A stretch of DNA of 64,000 bases from Rhodoplanes sp. Z2-YC6860. GTDB taxonomy: Bacteria; Pseudomonadota; Alphaproteobacteria; Rhizobiales; Xanthobacteraceae. Shown here one piece after another: positions 17,660-26,187 of the stretch. The translations under genes were made by a program, and so were the position numbers. The stretch lies in assembly GCF_001579845.1 (NCBI RefSeq), contig NZ_CP007440.1, positions 8,020,029 to 8,084,028 on the forward strand. Reading direction: 5' to 3'. Each line of letters starts with the position of its first letter. Position 1 is the stretch's first letter. A model generated the notes under the pieces. The model saw nothing but the letters and a program-made list of their open reading frames with translations. It had not been told where the DNA came from and made no database searches.

Positions 17660-17693
17660 TAATCGAGATCGCCGGGACAAGCCCGGCGATGAC
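17660..17693. repeat. Right 34-bp inverted repeat of the GIY-YIG unit
   Basis: Exact reverse complement of 17319-17352 (34 of 34 bases). No obvious target-site duplication is seen: the flanks are CACCGCC on the left and AGCAGTG on the right. Confidence 0.95.
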
Positions 17694-17718
17694 AGCAGTG
17701 TGCGGGTTACAATCGCGC

Positions 17719-18888
17719 TCAATACGACCTTGGCAAACCGAGCACGTGTTCGGCGATATACGACAGCACCAAGTTGGTCGAGATCGGCGCGACCGTATAA
17801 AGCCGCGTCTCGCGGAACTTGCGCTCGATGTCGAACTCCTCTGCGAAGCCGAAGCCGCCGTGGGTCTGCAGGCACATGTCGGCGGCGGCCCAGGAGGCCT
17901 CGGCGGCCAATTGCTTCGCCATGTTGGCCTGCTCGCCGCAATTTTCGCCCGCCGCGTAAAGCCGCGCCGCCTCGTGCACCATCAACTCGGCGGCGCACAT
18001 CTGCATGTAGGCCCGCGCGATCGGAAACTGCACGCCCTGATTCTGGCCGATCGGCCGGTTGAACAGCACGCGTTCCTTCGCGTAAGCCGAGGCTTTCTCG
18101 ATGAACCACTTGGCGTCGCCGATGCATTCCGACGCGATCAGAATCCGCTCGGCGTTCATGCCGGCCAGGATGTAGCGGAAGCCCTTGCCCTCCTCGCCGA
18201 CCAGGCTGTCCGCCGGGATCTTCATGTTGTCGAAGAACACCTCGGTGGTCGCGTGATTCATCATGGTGCGGATCGGCCGGATGCTGAGGCCCTTGCCTCG
18301 CAGGGCCCGCATATCGACCAGGAACACCGACAGCCCGTCGGTGCGAGACTTGGCCTGCTCACGCGGCGTGGTGCGGGCGAGGAGAAGCATCAGGTCTGAA
18401 TGCTCGGCGCGCGAGGTCCAGATCTTCTGACCGTTCACCACATAGCCGCTGTTGCCGTCCTTCACCGCCGTCGTGCGGAGCGACAGCGTGTCAGTGCCGG
18501 ACGTCGGCTCGGTGACGCCGAAGGCCTGCAGGCGCAACGTGCCCGACGCAATGCCCGGCAGATATTTCTGCTTCTGCGCAGCGCTGCCGTGACGGAGCAC
18601 GGTGCCCATGGTGTACATCTGCGCATGACAAGCCGCGCCGTTGCAGCCCGAAGCGTGAATCTCCTCCATGATCGCGGCCGCGGCCGGCATCGCGAGGCCG
18701 CTGCCGCCATACTCTTCCGGAATCAGCGCCGCGAGGAAGCCTGCCTTGGTCAGCGCTTCGACGAACGCGGTCGGATAGGCACGCTCGCGATCGACCTTGC
18801 GCCAGTATTCGCCGGGAAATCCGCCGCACAGCGCGCGCACCGCCTCGCGGATCGATGCAAGCTCTGAGTCGTCCGGCGCGGCCGTCAT
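17719..18888 (-). CDS. Acyl-CoA dehydrogenase
   Basis: 389 residues of the FAD-dependent acyl-CoA dehydrogenase fold: an N-terminal helical part (GFLAALIPEEYGGSGL), the middle-domain signature ACAD motif around QAFGVTEPTSGTDTLSLRT, and a C-terminal helical domain with LAAEASWAAADMCLQTHGG and GFAEEFDIERKFRE. It would introduce the alpha-beta double bond of an acyl-CoA. The frame opens at 19065, but the ATG at 18888 overlaps the upstream MaoC stop (ATGA) and matches family length. Substrate chain is unknown. Confidence 0.92.
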   Translation of the reverse strand: MTAAPDDSELASIREAVRALCGGFPGEYWRKVDRERAYPTAFVEALTKAGFLAALIPEEYGGSGLAMPAAAAIMEEIHASGCNGAACHAQMYTMGTVLRHGSAAQKQKYLPGIASGTLRLQAFGVTEPTSGTDTLSLRTTAVKDGNSGYVVNGQKIWTSRAEHSDLMLLLARTTPREQAKSRTDGLSVFLVDMRALRGKGLSIRPIRTMMNHATTEVFFDNMKIPADSLVGEEGKGFRYILAGMNAERILIASECIGDAKWFIEKASAYAKERVLFNRPIGQNQGVQFPIARAYMQMCAAELMVHEAARLYAAGENCGEQANMAKQLAAEASWAAADMCLQTHGGFGFAEEFDIERKFRETRLYTVAPISTNLVLSYIAEHVLGLPRSY

Positions 18889-19745
18889 CCCCGCACCTCG
18901 GCGCGGCCGTTGTTCATGACGACGACGTTCCTCTCGGGCACCGACGCGCGGAAGCTCACGACGTTGCCGTCGCACCACATCTCGGTGCGGATGGTCTCGC
19001 CCGGGAACACCGGCGCCGAGAAACGCCCGCCGAACGAGACGACGCGCGTGGGATCGTAGTCGCACACGCTCTTCAGGAACGCGTGACCTACCACGCCGAA
19101 GGTGCCGAGCCCGTGCATGATCGGCTTCGGAAAGCCCGCGGTCTTCGCCATGTCCGGGTCGATGTGCAACGGATTCCGGTCGCCGGTCAGCCGATAAATG
19201 ATGGCCTGCTCGGGCCGGGTGCCGAGATCGCAGACGAGATCGGGCTTGCGCTCCGGGATCGGATGCACCGGCGGGCTCTCGCGCGGCGGGCCGCCGAAGC
19301 CGCCATCGGCGCGGCAGAACGTGGTCTGCCCCACGGTCGCGATCACCGCACCGGTCGCCTTGTCGATAACCTTGCGCTCGGCATAGACCACCGCGCCCTT
19401 GCCCTGCCCCTTGTCGATCACTTCAAGGACGCGGGTCTTCCCGATCACCGTGCCGGTGGGCTTGAGCGGCTGATGCAGCGTCACGCTCTGCTCGCCATTG
19501 ACGATCCGCACCCAGTCGATGCCGGTGTCGAGTTCGCGCACCCAGAAACCGGGATACCCGACCATGGCGGCGAAGGTCGGCAGCGCCTTCAGGTTCTTTT
19601 CGTAGACGAAGTCGAGCTGCTTCAGATCGAGCGGATCGTGGCCGAGGCCGACGCCGAGCGCGTAGAGGATCGTGTCCTTGTCGGTATAGGTTTGCTCAGC
19701 GTCGGGAATCTTCAGCGCGAGCAGCTTGTCGTAGTTGATGGTCAT
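18885..19745 (-). CDS. MaoC-family (R)-specific enoyl-CoA hydratase 2
   Basis: 286 residues forming a double hot-dog fold. The hydratase-2 motif is complete: D189, N191 and H194 in GDRNPLHIDPDMA, followed by KPIMHGLGTFG. It hydrates 2-enoyl-CoA to (R)-3-hydroxyacyl-CoA, as in the central domain of peroxisomal multifunctional enzyme type 2. The stop overlaps the acyl-CoA dehydrogenase start by 4 bases, and the SDR gene is 54 bases upstream; all three are one operon by spacing. Confidence 0.92.
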   Translation of the reverse strand: MTINYDKLLALKIPDAEQTYTDKDTILYALGVGLGHDPLDLKQLDFVYEKNLKALPTFAAMVGYPGFWVRELDTGIDWVRIVNGEQSVTLHQPLKPTGTVIGKTRVLEVIDKGQGKGAVVYAERKVIDKATGAVIATVGQTTFCRADGGFGGPPRESPPVHPIPERKPDLVCDLGTRPEQAIIYRLTGDRNPLHIDPDMAKTAGFPKPIMHGLGTFGVVGHAFLKSVCDYDPTRVVSFGGRFSAPVFPGETIRTEMWCDGNVVSFRASVPERNVVVMNNGRAEVRG

Positions 19746-19799
19746 GGGACTACTCGTACGCTGATGGCGCGGCCACCTCAGGGTGACGGGGAGAGAGTG

Positions 19800-20714
19800 T
19801 CAAATCGGGTCCCAGGCGAACACCTCGGCGGAGCGGTCGAGCGGCGTGAATGACGGGCCGAACGCGCCCTTGAGCTGCGCATCGAGCCTTTCCGGCGTCC
19901 AGCCCTCGGAGCGATGGATCGAGCGGATCGGCCGGGTCTGGTTGAACAGGAAGATCTCGTTGTTGCGCACCGAAAATATCTGGCCGGAGATGCCAGCCGC
20001 CTTGTCGGAGCCGAGATAAACCACGAGCGGCGCGATCTTCTCCGGCGTCATCTGCTGCAGCCGCGCAACGCGCTCCTTCTCGGCGTCGGTTTCGGTCGGG
20101 ATCGAGCCGATCATGCGGCCCCAGGCGAACGGCGCGATGGCGTTGGAGCGGATGTTGAAACGCTGCATGTCGAGCGCGATGCCGCGCGACAGGCCGACGA
20201 TGCCCATCTTGGCCGCCATGTAGTTGGCCTGGCCGAAGTTGCCGATCAGGCCCGACGTCGACGTCATATGGATCATCGAGCCGGAGTTCTGCTCGCGGAA
20301 GTGTGTGGCGCAGGCGCGGCTCATGGCGAACGAGCCGTGCAGATGCACCGAGATCACATCGGACCAGTCCGACCAGCTCATGCGGTGAAAAATCTTGTCG
20401 CGCAGGATGCCGGCGTTGTTCACCAGAATGTCGACCCTGCCGAAGGTCTCGATCGCCGAGGCGACGATCTTGTCGGCATTGGCCGGATCGCCGATCGAGA
20501 TGGTCGACGCGATGGCCGCGCCGCCCTTCTTCTTGATCTCGTTGACGACCTCTTGCGCGGGGCCGGTGTCGCTGCCCGAGCCGTCGAGCGCCACGCCAAT
20601 GTCGTTGACGACGACCTTGGCGCCCTCCTCGGCCAGCATCAGCGCGATGGCGCGGCCGATGCCGCGGCCCGCGCCGGTGACGATGGCGACCTTGTCCTGA
20701 ACGATTCCGGCCAT
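19800..20714 (-). CDS. SDR dehydrogenase, MFE-2-like 3-hydroxyacyl-CoA dehydrogenase
   Basis: 304 residues starting MAGIVQDKVAIVTGAGRGIGRA. SDR features: the TGAGRGIG loop, NNAGIL, and NYMAAKMG with catalytic Tyr and Lys. The extended C-terminal tail (residues 250-304) is like the dehydrogenase part of multifunctional enzyme type 2, not plain FabG. Together with the next gene (MaoC) it would act as a split version of that enzyme. The frame starts at 20831 inside a repeat; I use the ATG at 20714. Confidence 0.87.
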   Translation of the reverse strand: MAGIVQDKVAIVTGAGRGIGRAIALMLAEEGAKVVVNDIGVALDGSGSDTGPAQEVVNEIKKKGGAAIASTISIGDPANADKIVASAIETFGRVDILVNNAGILRDKIFHRMSWSDWSDVISVHLHGSFAMSRACATHFREQNSGSMIHMTSTSGLIGNFGQANYMAAKMGIVGLSRGIALDMQRFNIRSNAIAPFAWGRMIGSIPTETDAEKERVARLQQMTPEKIAPLVVYLGSDKAAGISGQIFSVRNNEIFLFNQTRPIRSIHRSEGWTPERLDAQLKGAFGPSFTPLDRSAEVFAWDPI

Positions 20715-20808
20715 GTGTTCTGTCCGCTTTGGGTGTCTGACGGCACCTTTTTGCGAACAGATGGCCTGCCGGGTCAAGCCCGCCAGCAGGGTCGGGCTGG
20801 TGCAACTT

Positions 20809-20954
20809 GTGTCCCGGGCGCGTCGCAGCACGAAGTGATGCGACGCAGACCCGGGACCCCAGTTACTTGCAATTGAAAATAAAAGAAGCTGGGTCCCGGA
20901 TCAGCGGTGCACCGTTCCGCTTCGCTTCACGCTGCACCGCATCCGGGACACAAG
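20809..20954. repeat. Palindromic intergenic repeat, family B, copy 3
   Basis: TGTGTCCCGGGCGCG at the left, ATCCGGGACACAAG at the right, with inner arms ACCCGGGACCCCAG and CTGGGTCCCGG. It lies between the SDR gene and the end of MetE-like copy 2. Confidence 0.85.
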
Positions 20955-20974
20955 CGGCATAAGCCATGTCCTCA

Positions 20975-22081
20975 TCAGCGCCCCCAGACCTCGTCGGCGA
21001 CCTCGACGATCAACCGCAGCTTGGCCCATTGCTCGTCCTCGGTGAGCGTATTGCCCTCCTCGGTCGAGGCGAAGCCGCACTGGCCGGACAGCGCGAGCTG
21101 CTCGAGATCGCAGAACTTCGCGGCCTGGTCGATCCGGCGCTTGAGTTCGTCCTTGGTTTCGAGCTTGCCGCTCTTGGTGGTGACGAGGCCCAGCACCACG
21201 GTCTTACCCTTGGGCAAGAGCCGCAGCGGCTCGAAGCCGCCGGCGCGGTCGGTATCGTACTCCATGAAGTAGCCGTGCACGTTGGTCTGGTTGAACAGCA
21301 CGTCGGCCTCGGCGTCGTAGCCGCCGGCGCCCATGAAGGTCGATTTGTAGTTGCCCCGGCACAGATGCATGGTGACCGTCATGTCGGACGGAATGTCCGA
21401 CATCGCGGCGTTGATCAGCTTCGCGTAAAGCGGACCGAGCTTCTCCGGATCGTCGCCGCGCTTGACCATCTGGTCGCGATACTTCGGATCGCACAGCATG
21501 GCGATGAACACTTCGTCGAGTTGCAGGTAGCGGCAGCCGGCATCGGCGAAGCCGCGCACCGCCTTCTTGTAGGCATTGCCGAGATCGTCCCAGAAGCGGT
21601 CCATGGTCGGATAGGCGGTCTTGTCGATCGGTGTCGCGATCGGCCGGCCGTAGATCGCCGACGGTGCCGGAATGGTGATCTTCGGCGTGCGCTTGGTGTG
21701 GGCCGCGACGAACCGGAAATGTTCGACCATCGGATGAGGGCCGGCCATGCCGAGCCGGCCCGCAACCTTCACGCCCTCGTTGCGGGTGTTGACCGCGGCG
21801 AAATGGATGCCTTCATCCATGACGTGCTTTTCGACGCCGTCGAGGCCCCAGAGGAAATCGAGATGCCACCACGAGCGGCGGAACTCGCCGTCCGTGATGG
21901 CGTGGAGGCCAACGTCCTCCTGCTTTTTGATGACGCGCTCGATCTCGGTATCTTCGATTGTCTTCAGCGCGTCTTGCGTGATCTCGCCCTTGGCGCGCTT
22001 CGCACGCGCGTCGTGAATGACCTTGGGGCGAAGCAGGCTGCCGACATGGTCGGCGCGGAACGGCGGCTTGGTGCGTTTCAT
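20975..22081 (-). CDS. MetE-like zinc methyltransferase homologue, copy 2
   Basis: 368 residues, C-terminal-half MetE type. Zinc ligands are H239-x-C241 (MHLCRGN), E274 (FMEYD) and C335 (SGQCGFAS); TDGEFRR is at 64-70. It differs from the others at SGQC (SPQC elsewhere) and lacks the usual HFR stretch after APS (it has SAIYGRPIA). Start ATG at 22081 with AGGAAA upstream. It is the last gene of the minus-strand MetE-like array and is enclosed by two family B palindromes. Reaction is unknown: methyl or alkyl transfer to a thiol is expected from the family. Confidence 0.87.
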   Translation of the reverse strand: MKRTKPPFRADHVGSLLRPKVIHDARAKRAKGEITQDALKTIEDTEIERVIKKQEDVGLHAITDGEFRRSWWHLDFLWGLDGVEKHVMDEGIHFAAVNTRNEGVKVAGRLGMAGPHPMVEHFRFVAAHTKRTPKITIPAPSAIYGRPIATPIDKTAYPTMDRFWDDLGNAYKKAVRGFADAGCRYLQLDEVFIAMLCDPKYRDQMVKRGDDPEKLGPLYAKLINAAMSDIPSDMTVTMHLCRGNYKSTFMGAGGYDAEADVLFNQTNVHGYFMEYDTDRAGGFEPLRLLPKGKTVVLGLVTTKSGKLETKDELKRRIDQAAKFCDLEQLALSGQCGFASTEEGNTLTEDEQWAKLRLIVEVADEVWGR

Positions 22082-22120
22082 GGTTGTTGTTTCCTATGTG
22101 AGCCGACTTGCTCTGCTCTC

Positions 22121-22266
22121 GTGTCCGGGCGCGGCGCAGCGCGTCAGCGGTGCGACGCAGACCCGGGACCCCGGTTGCTATCAACGAAAGGAAAGAAACC
22201 GGGGTCCCGGGTCTGCAGCGCAGCACTGCGCTTCGCTTGTGCTGCGCTGCGCCCGGGACACAAGCG
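22121..22266. repeat. Palindromic intergenic repeat, family B, copy 4
   Basis: GTGTCCGGGCGCGGCGCAGC at the left is mirrored by GCTGCGCTGCGCCCGGGACAC at the right (written as overlapping parts: GCTGCGCTGCG, CCCGGGACAC). Inner arms are GACCCGGGACCCCGGTT and ACCGGGGTCCCGGGTC. It lies between MetE-like copy 2 and the binding-protein gene. Confidence 0.85.
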
Positions 22267-22275
22267 GAGAGAACG

Positions 22276-23544
22276 CTACTTCGCCTTCTCGTACGGATAG
22301 ATCACGTCGCCCGACTTGTACTGCGACGGATAGAGCAGCACCTCGGTCTTGAGGTCCTTGAACTCGTCGACCGAATTGCCCTTGATGTTCTGGAACTGCA
22401 CATAGAGCATCCGGTCCTTCTCCCACTCGCCGCGGGCGCCGAACTTCACGTCGCCGACCGTGGTCTTGAACGTGGTCTTGCGGATGTAGGCGGCGAGATC
22501 GTCGTCCTTGAGACTCTTGGTCTCCTTGATCGCGTCGCCGAGCACCTGGAGATAAGCGTAGGCCCAGACCGGCATGTAGTAGCCGAGCGGATCGACACCC
22601 TCGGCCGCAGCGCGCGCCTGATACTTCTTCAGGAGCTCCATCGAGCCCGGGAACTGCATCGACGGCACCGGGATCCAGGTCTCGTAATTGACGATGCCGT
22701 TCAGCAGCGGGCCAAGCTGTGTCTTGAACACGGTGGCCTGCAGGCCGACCATGGCGCCGCCAATCATCTTCGGCTTGAAGCCGATCTCGTTGATCGCCTT
22801 GATCATACCGACCGAGTCGAGCGGATACGAGCAGATCACGACGAGGTCCGGATTGCCGGCCTGGATGGCGCGCACGATCGGCGCGAAATCCGTGGTCGAT
22901 GGCGGATAGTTGCGGTCGTAGGTGATCTTGAGCTTGAGATTCTTGGCGTTCTCGCGCGCGCCGTCGCAGGCGTTGCGGCCAAACTCGGCGTCGGCGGCAA
23001 CGATCGCGACCGACGTCGGTTTCGGATTCTGCGCCATCGCGATCTCGAAGTAGCCCTTGGTGTAGGTCGGCTTCGGCGTCGGCCCGGTCGGCAGCATCGA
23101 GAAGTATTTGTCGTAGTTGAACTCGTCGTTGATGCCGGTGCCGAACAAGCTGATGAACAGCCGCTTCTTCTGGATCATGACCGGCATCGCGGGCGCGATC
23201 TGCGTCGACGCGTAGGCGCTGACCGCGAAGTCGACCTTGTCGACGTCGAGCAGCTTCGTATAAAGGGCCGGCACCTGCGCCGGGCTCGACTGATCGTCGT
23301 AATAAACGAGCTTCACCGGCCGGCCGAGCAACCCGCCGGCGGCGTTGACGTCCTCCTCCCAGATCTTCATCGCGACGAGCGACATCTTGCCGTTGGCCGC
23401 CAGCGGGCCGGTCAGCGACATGCTGAAGCCGATCTTGATCGGCTCGCCACTCTGCGCGAACGCGGCCACGGCCGACATCGCGACCGCCGCCGTGCCGCAA
23501 GCGACGCTCCGCGCGAGCCGTCGCCAGTTGAGCAATCCACTCAT
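22276..23544 (-). CDS. HAAT-family ABC transporter substrate-binding protein
   Basis: 422 residues with a signal peptide ending near AAFAQSGE (residues 28-32) and the type I periplasmic binding fold (IKIGFSMSLTGPLAANGK, then AGGLLGRPVKLVYYDDQ). Members bind amino acids, amides or aromatic acids for Liv-type transporters. I place the start at the ATG at 23544 with GGGAGGA before it. It sits between MetE-like copies 2 and 3, same strand, 28 bases downstream of copy 3, so its ligand is probably tied to these enzymes. No permease is next to it; the Liv-type set at 30752-34107 could serve it. Confidence 0.9.
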   Translation of the reverse strand: MSGLLNWRRLARSVACGTAAVAMSAVAAFAQSGEPIKIGFSMSLTGPLAANGKMSLVAMKIWEEDVNAAGGLLGRPVKLVYYDDQSSPAQVPALYTKLLDVDKVDFAVSAYASTQIAPAMPVMIQKKRLFISLFGTGINDEFNYDKYFSMLPTGPTPKPTYTKGYFEIAMAQNPKPTSVAIVAADAEFGRNACDGARENAKNLKLKITYDRNYPPSTTDFAPIVRAIQAGNPDLVVICSYPLDSVGMIKAINEIGFKPKMIGGAMVGLQATVFKTQLGPLLNGIVNYETWIPVPSMQFPGSMELLKKYQARAAAEGVDPLGYYMPVWAYAYLQVLGDAIKETKSLKDDDLAAYIRKTTFKTTVGDVKFGARGEWEKDRMLYVQFQNIKGNSVDEFKDLKTEVLLYPSQYKSGDVIYPYEKAK

Positions 23545-23572
23545 CGTTTCCTCCCTGCTTATTTCTTGGCGC

Positions 23573-24682
23573 CTAGCGGCCCCAGATTTCCTCGGCGAGC
23601 TCCACCACCATGCGGAGCTTCGCCCACTGTTCGTCCTCGGCGATGATATTGCCTTCCTCGCTCGAAGCGAAGCCGCATTGCGGCGAGAGGCAGATCTGAT
23701 CGAGCGGCATGAACTTCGCGGCCTGCTCGATGCGGCGTTTGATCGCATCACGGGATTCGAGCTGGCCGGTCTTCGAGGTGACGAGGCCCAGCACCACCTG
23801 CTTGCCCTTCGGCACGAAGCGCAGCGGCTCGAAGCCGCCGGCGCGCTCGCTGTCGTACTCCATGAAGTAGCCGTGCACGTTGATGGTGTTGAACAGAAGC
23901 TCCGCCACCGGCTCGTAGCCGCCCGAGGCGATGAAGGTGGAGCGGAAGTTGCCGCGGCACAGATGCATGGTAATGGCCATGTCGGCCGGAATGTCGGAGA
24001 TCGCGGCGTTGATCATGCCGGCATAAGCCATCGGCAGCGCGGCCGGATCCTCGCCGCGGTCTTTCACCTGCTGGATCAGCGTCGGGTCGCATAGATAAGT
24101 GAGATTGACCTCATCGAGCTGCAGATAGCGGCAGCCCGCGTCGGCAAAAGCGTTCACAGTCTTGCGATAGGTCTCGCCAAGGTCGCGGTAGAATTCGTCC
24201 ATGTCGGGGTAGACGGACACCGGCACCGCGTCACGGCCATCGCGGAAATGCACCGCCGACGGCGACGGGATCGTCATCTTCGGCGTCTGCCTCGTGTGCG
24301 CCTTCAGGAACTTGAAGTGCTCGATCATCGGATGACCGTCGAAGGCGCCGAGCTTCTTCGCCACGCGCGTGAGCACCTGCTGCGGCTGCACGCCGCCCGT
24401 AAACTTGACGGTGCGCTGGTGCGACACAGTTTCGATGCCGGGCAGCGCCGAGACAAAATCCGTCTGCCAGGATTTGCGGCGGTTCTCGCCGTCTGTGATC
24501 GACTTGAGGCCGGTCTGCTCCTGCTTCTTGATCAGGAGTTCGATCTCGCGATCCTCGATCGTCTTGAGTTGATCCGCGCTGATCTCGCCCGATGCGCGCT
24601 TGGCGCGTGCATCCTTCAGCGCCGCGGAGCGGAGAAGACTGCCGACCTGGTCGGCACGGAACGGCGGTTTTGTTCTTTGCAT
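23573..24682 (-). CDS. MetE-like zinc methyltransferase homologue, copy 3
   Basis: 369 residues: MQRTKPPFRADQVGSLLRSA at the start, zinc ligands in MHLCRGN, FMEYD and SPQCGFAS. The TDGE motif is followed by NRR where the others have FRR or YRR. I prefer the ATG at 24682, which has AGAG 8 bases upstream, over the one two codons earlier. It is 28 bases upstream of the binding-protein gene and likely cotranscribed with it. Closest in sequence to copy 4. Confidence 0.88.
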   Translation of the reverse strand: MQRTKPPFRADQVGSLLRSAALKDARAKRASGEISADQLKTIEDREIELLIKKQEQTGLKSITDGENRRKSWQTDFVSALPGIETVSHQRTVKFTGGVQPQQVLTRVAKKLGAFDGHPMIEHFKFLKAHTRQTPKMTIPSPSAVHFRDGRDAVPVSVYPDMDEFYRDLGETYRKTVNAFADAGCRYLQLDEVNLTYLCDPTLIQQVKDRGEDPAALPMAYAGMINAAISDIPADMAITMHLCRGNFRSTFIASGGYEPVAELLFNTINVHGYFMEYDSERAGGFEPLRFVPKGKQVVLGLVTSKTGQLESRDAIKRRIEQAAKFMPLDQICLSPQCGFASSEEGNIIAEDEQWAKLRMVVELAEEIWGR

Positions 24683-24711
24683 TGCCATTACTCTTTCAAC
24701 TCACTCAGGTC

Positions 24712-24860
24712 GTCACCCCCGGGCTTGCCCCGGGGTCCATACGATGGTGCCGCAAGCACAGTTCTTACGACCCATTTTCGTTGCACCCGCTCATGGATCG
24801 CCGGGTCATAGGCGAGCGAAGCGACGCCGTCCTTCGGCCGGCTATGCCCGGCGATGACAT
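24712..24860. repeat. Palindromic intergenic repeat, family D, copy 1
   Basis: GTCACCCCCGGGCTTGCCCC and GGGGTCCATAC at one end, ATGGATCGCCGGGTC and GCCCGGCGATGACA at the other. It lies upstream of MetE-like copy 3; the bases linking it to that gene (CACTCAGGTCGTCACC) are shared with copy 2 of this repeat. Confidence 0.8.
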
Positions 24861-24898
24861 CGGTGCGTGATGCAGGAACCTCGAACATAATCAGCTAT

Positions 24899-26005
24899 TC
24901 ACTTGCCCCAAACCTCTTCGGACAATTCGACGATCATCTTCAGCTTCGCCCATTGCTCATCCTCGGCGAGAATGTTGCCCTCCTCGGTCGAGGCGAAGCC
25001 GCATTGCGGCGAGAGGCAAAGCTGGTCGAGACCGATGTATTTCGTCGCCTGCTCGATGCGGCGCTTCAATTCGTCCTTCGACTCCAGCTTGCCGGATTTG
25101 GACGTCACCAGACCCAGCACCACGAACTTGTTCTTCGGCACGAAGCGCAGCGGCTCGAAGCCGCCGGCGCGATCCGTGTCGTACTCCATGAAGTAGGCCT
25201 GGATGTTGATCTCGTTGAACAGGATTTCGGCCACTGGCTCGTAGCCGCCCGACGCGACGAACGTGGACTGGAAGTTGCCGCGGCACAGATGCATCGCGGT
25301 CATCATGTCGGCCGGCACGTCGGAGATCGCGGCGTTGATCACCTTGGCATAGATATGCGGGAGCGTCGAAGGGTCATCGCCGCGCTCGGTGACCTGCTGG
25401 CGCAGCGCCGGGTCACAGAGATAGGTGAAGTTCACTTCGTCGAGCTGGATGTAGCGGCATCCGGCATCGGCGAAGGCGCGCACCGCCTTGCGATAGCTCT
25501 GGCCGAGGTCGCTGTAGAACTCCGTCATATCAGGATAGATAGACTCGGGCACCGCCGAGCGGCCGTAGCGGAAGTGCAGCGACGACGGCGACGGGATCGT
25601 CATCTTCGCGGTCTGTTTGGTGTGCGACTGCACGAAACGGAAATGCTCGATCATCGGATGGCCCGAGAAGGCCCCGAGCTTGCCGATCACGCGCAGCATC
25701 ATCGGCTTGGGGTTCTTGCCCTGGAACTTGATCTTGCGCTCGCCGAGATAGGCCTCGACGCCGGGAAGCTTGCCGAGAAAGTCGTAGTTCCAGAACGCCC
25801 GGCGGTATTCGCCGTCGGTGATGGATTTGAGCCCGACCTGCTCCTGCTTCTTGATGATCGCGTCGATCTCGCGATCCTCGACGGCCTTCAGCTGCTCGTC
25901 GGTGATCGCATTGGCCTCGCGCTTGGCGCGGGCCTCCTTCAGCGCGGCGGAACGGAGAAGACTGCCGACATGATCGGCACGAAACGGTGGTTTGGTTCTT
26001 TGCAT
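24899..26005 (-). CDS. MetE-like zinc methyltransferase homologue, copy 4
   Basis: 368 residues: MQRTKPPFRADHVGSLLRSA start, TDGEYRR, zinc ligands in MHLCRGN, FMEYD and SPQCGFAS, and an end of LSEEVWGK. Strongly similar to copy 3 from the first residues to the last, with the family D repeat upstream in the same position, which points to duplication of gene plus intergenic DNA. The ATG at 26005 has AGAG upstream as in copy 3; an upstream in-frame start at 26023 is unlikely. Confidence 0.88.
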   Translation of the reverse strand: MQRTKPPFRADHVGSLLRSAALKEARAKREANAITDEQLKAVEDREIDAIIKKQEQVGLKSITDGEYRRAFWNYDFLGKLPGVEAYLGERKIKFQGKNPKPMMLRVIGKLGAFSGHPMIEHFRFVQSHTKQTAKMTIPSPSSLHFRYGRSAVPESIYPDMTEFYSDLGQSYRKAVRAFADAGCRYIQLDEVNFTYLCDPALRQQVTERGDDPSTLPHIYAKVINAAISDVPADMMTAMHLCRGNFQSTFVASGGYEPVAEILFNEINIQAYFMEYDTDRAGGFEPLRFVPKNKFVVLGLVTSKSGKLESKDELKRRIEQATKYIGLDQLCLSPQCGFASTEEGNILAEDEQWAKLKMIVELSEEVWGK

Positions 26006-26033
26006 TGCCACTACTCTATCCATTCACTCAGGT

Positions 26034-26149
26034 CGTCACCCCCGGGCTTTGACCCGGGGGTCCATACTATGCCGCAGCAGACATCGTTCTTACGTTCTGC
26101 GTGTGCTGCTCCAGCTCATGGATCGCCGGGTCAAGCCCGGCGATGACAG
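26034..26149. repeat. Palindromic intergenic repeat, family D, copy 2
   Basis: Same ends as 24712-24860 (GTCACCCCCGGGCTTTGACC and GCCCGGCGATGACA), located between MetE-like copies 4 and 5. Confidence 0.8.
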
Positions 26150-26187
26150 CGGAGTATGACGTTAGTGCACGAAGCATCGTCTGCCGC

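Noticed and set aside
16200-18062. 620-codon plus-strand frame across the CoA-transferase and GIY-YIG genes
   Set aside because: Runs through two well-supported minus-strand genes and both inverted repeats; no domain recognised.
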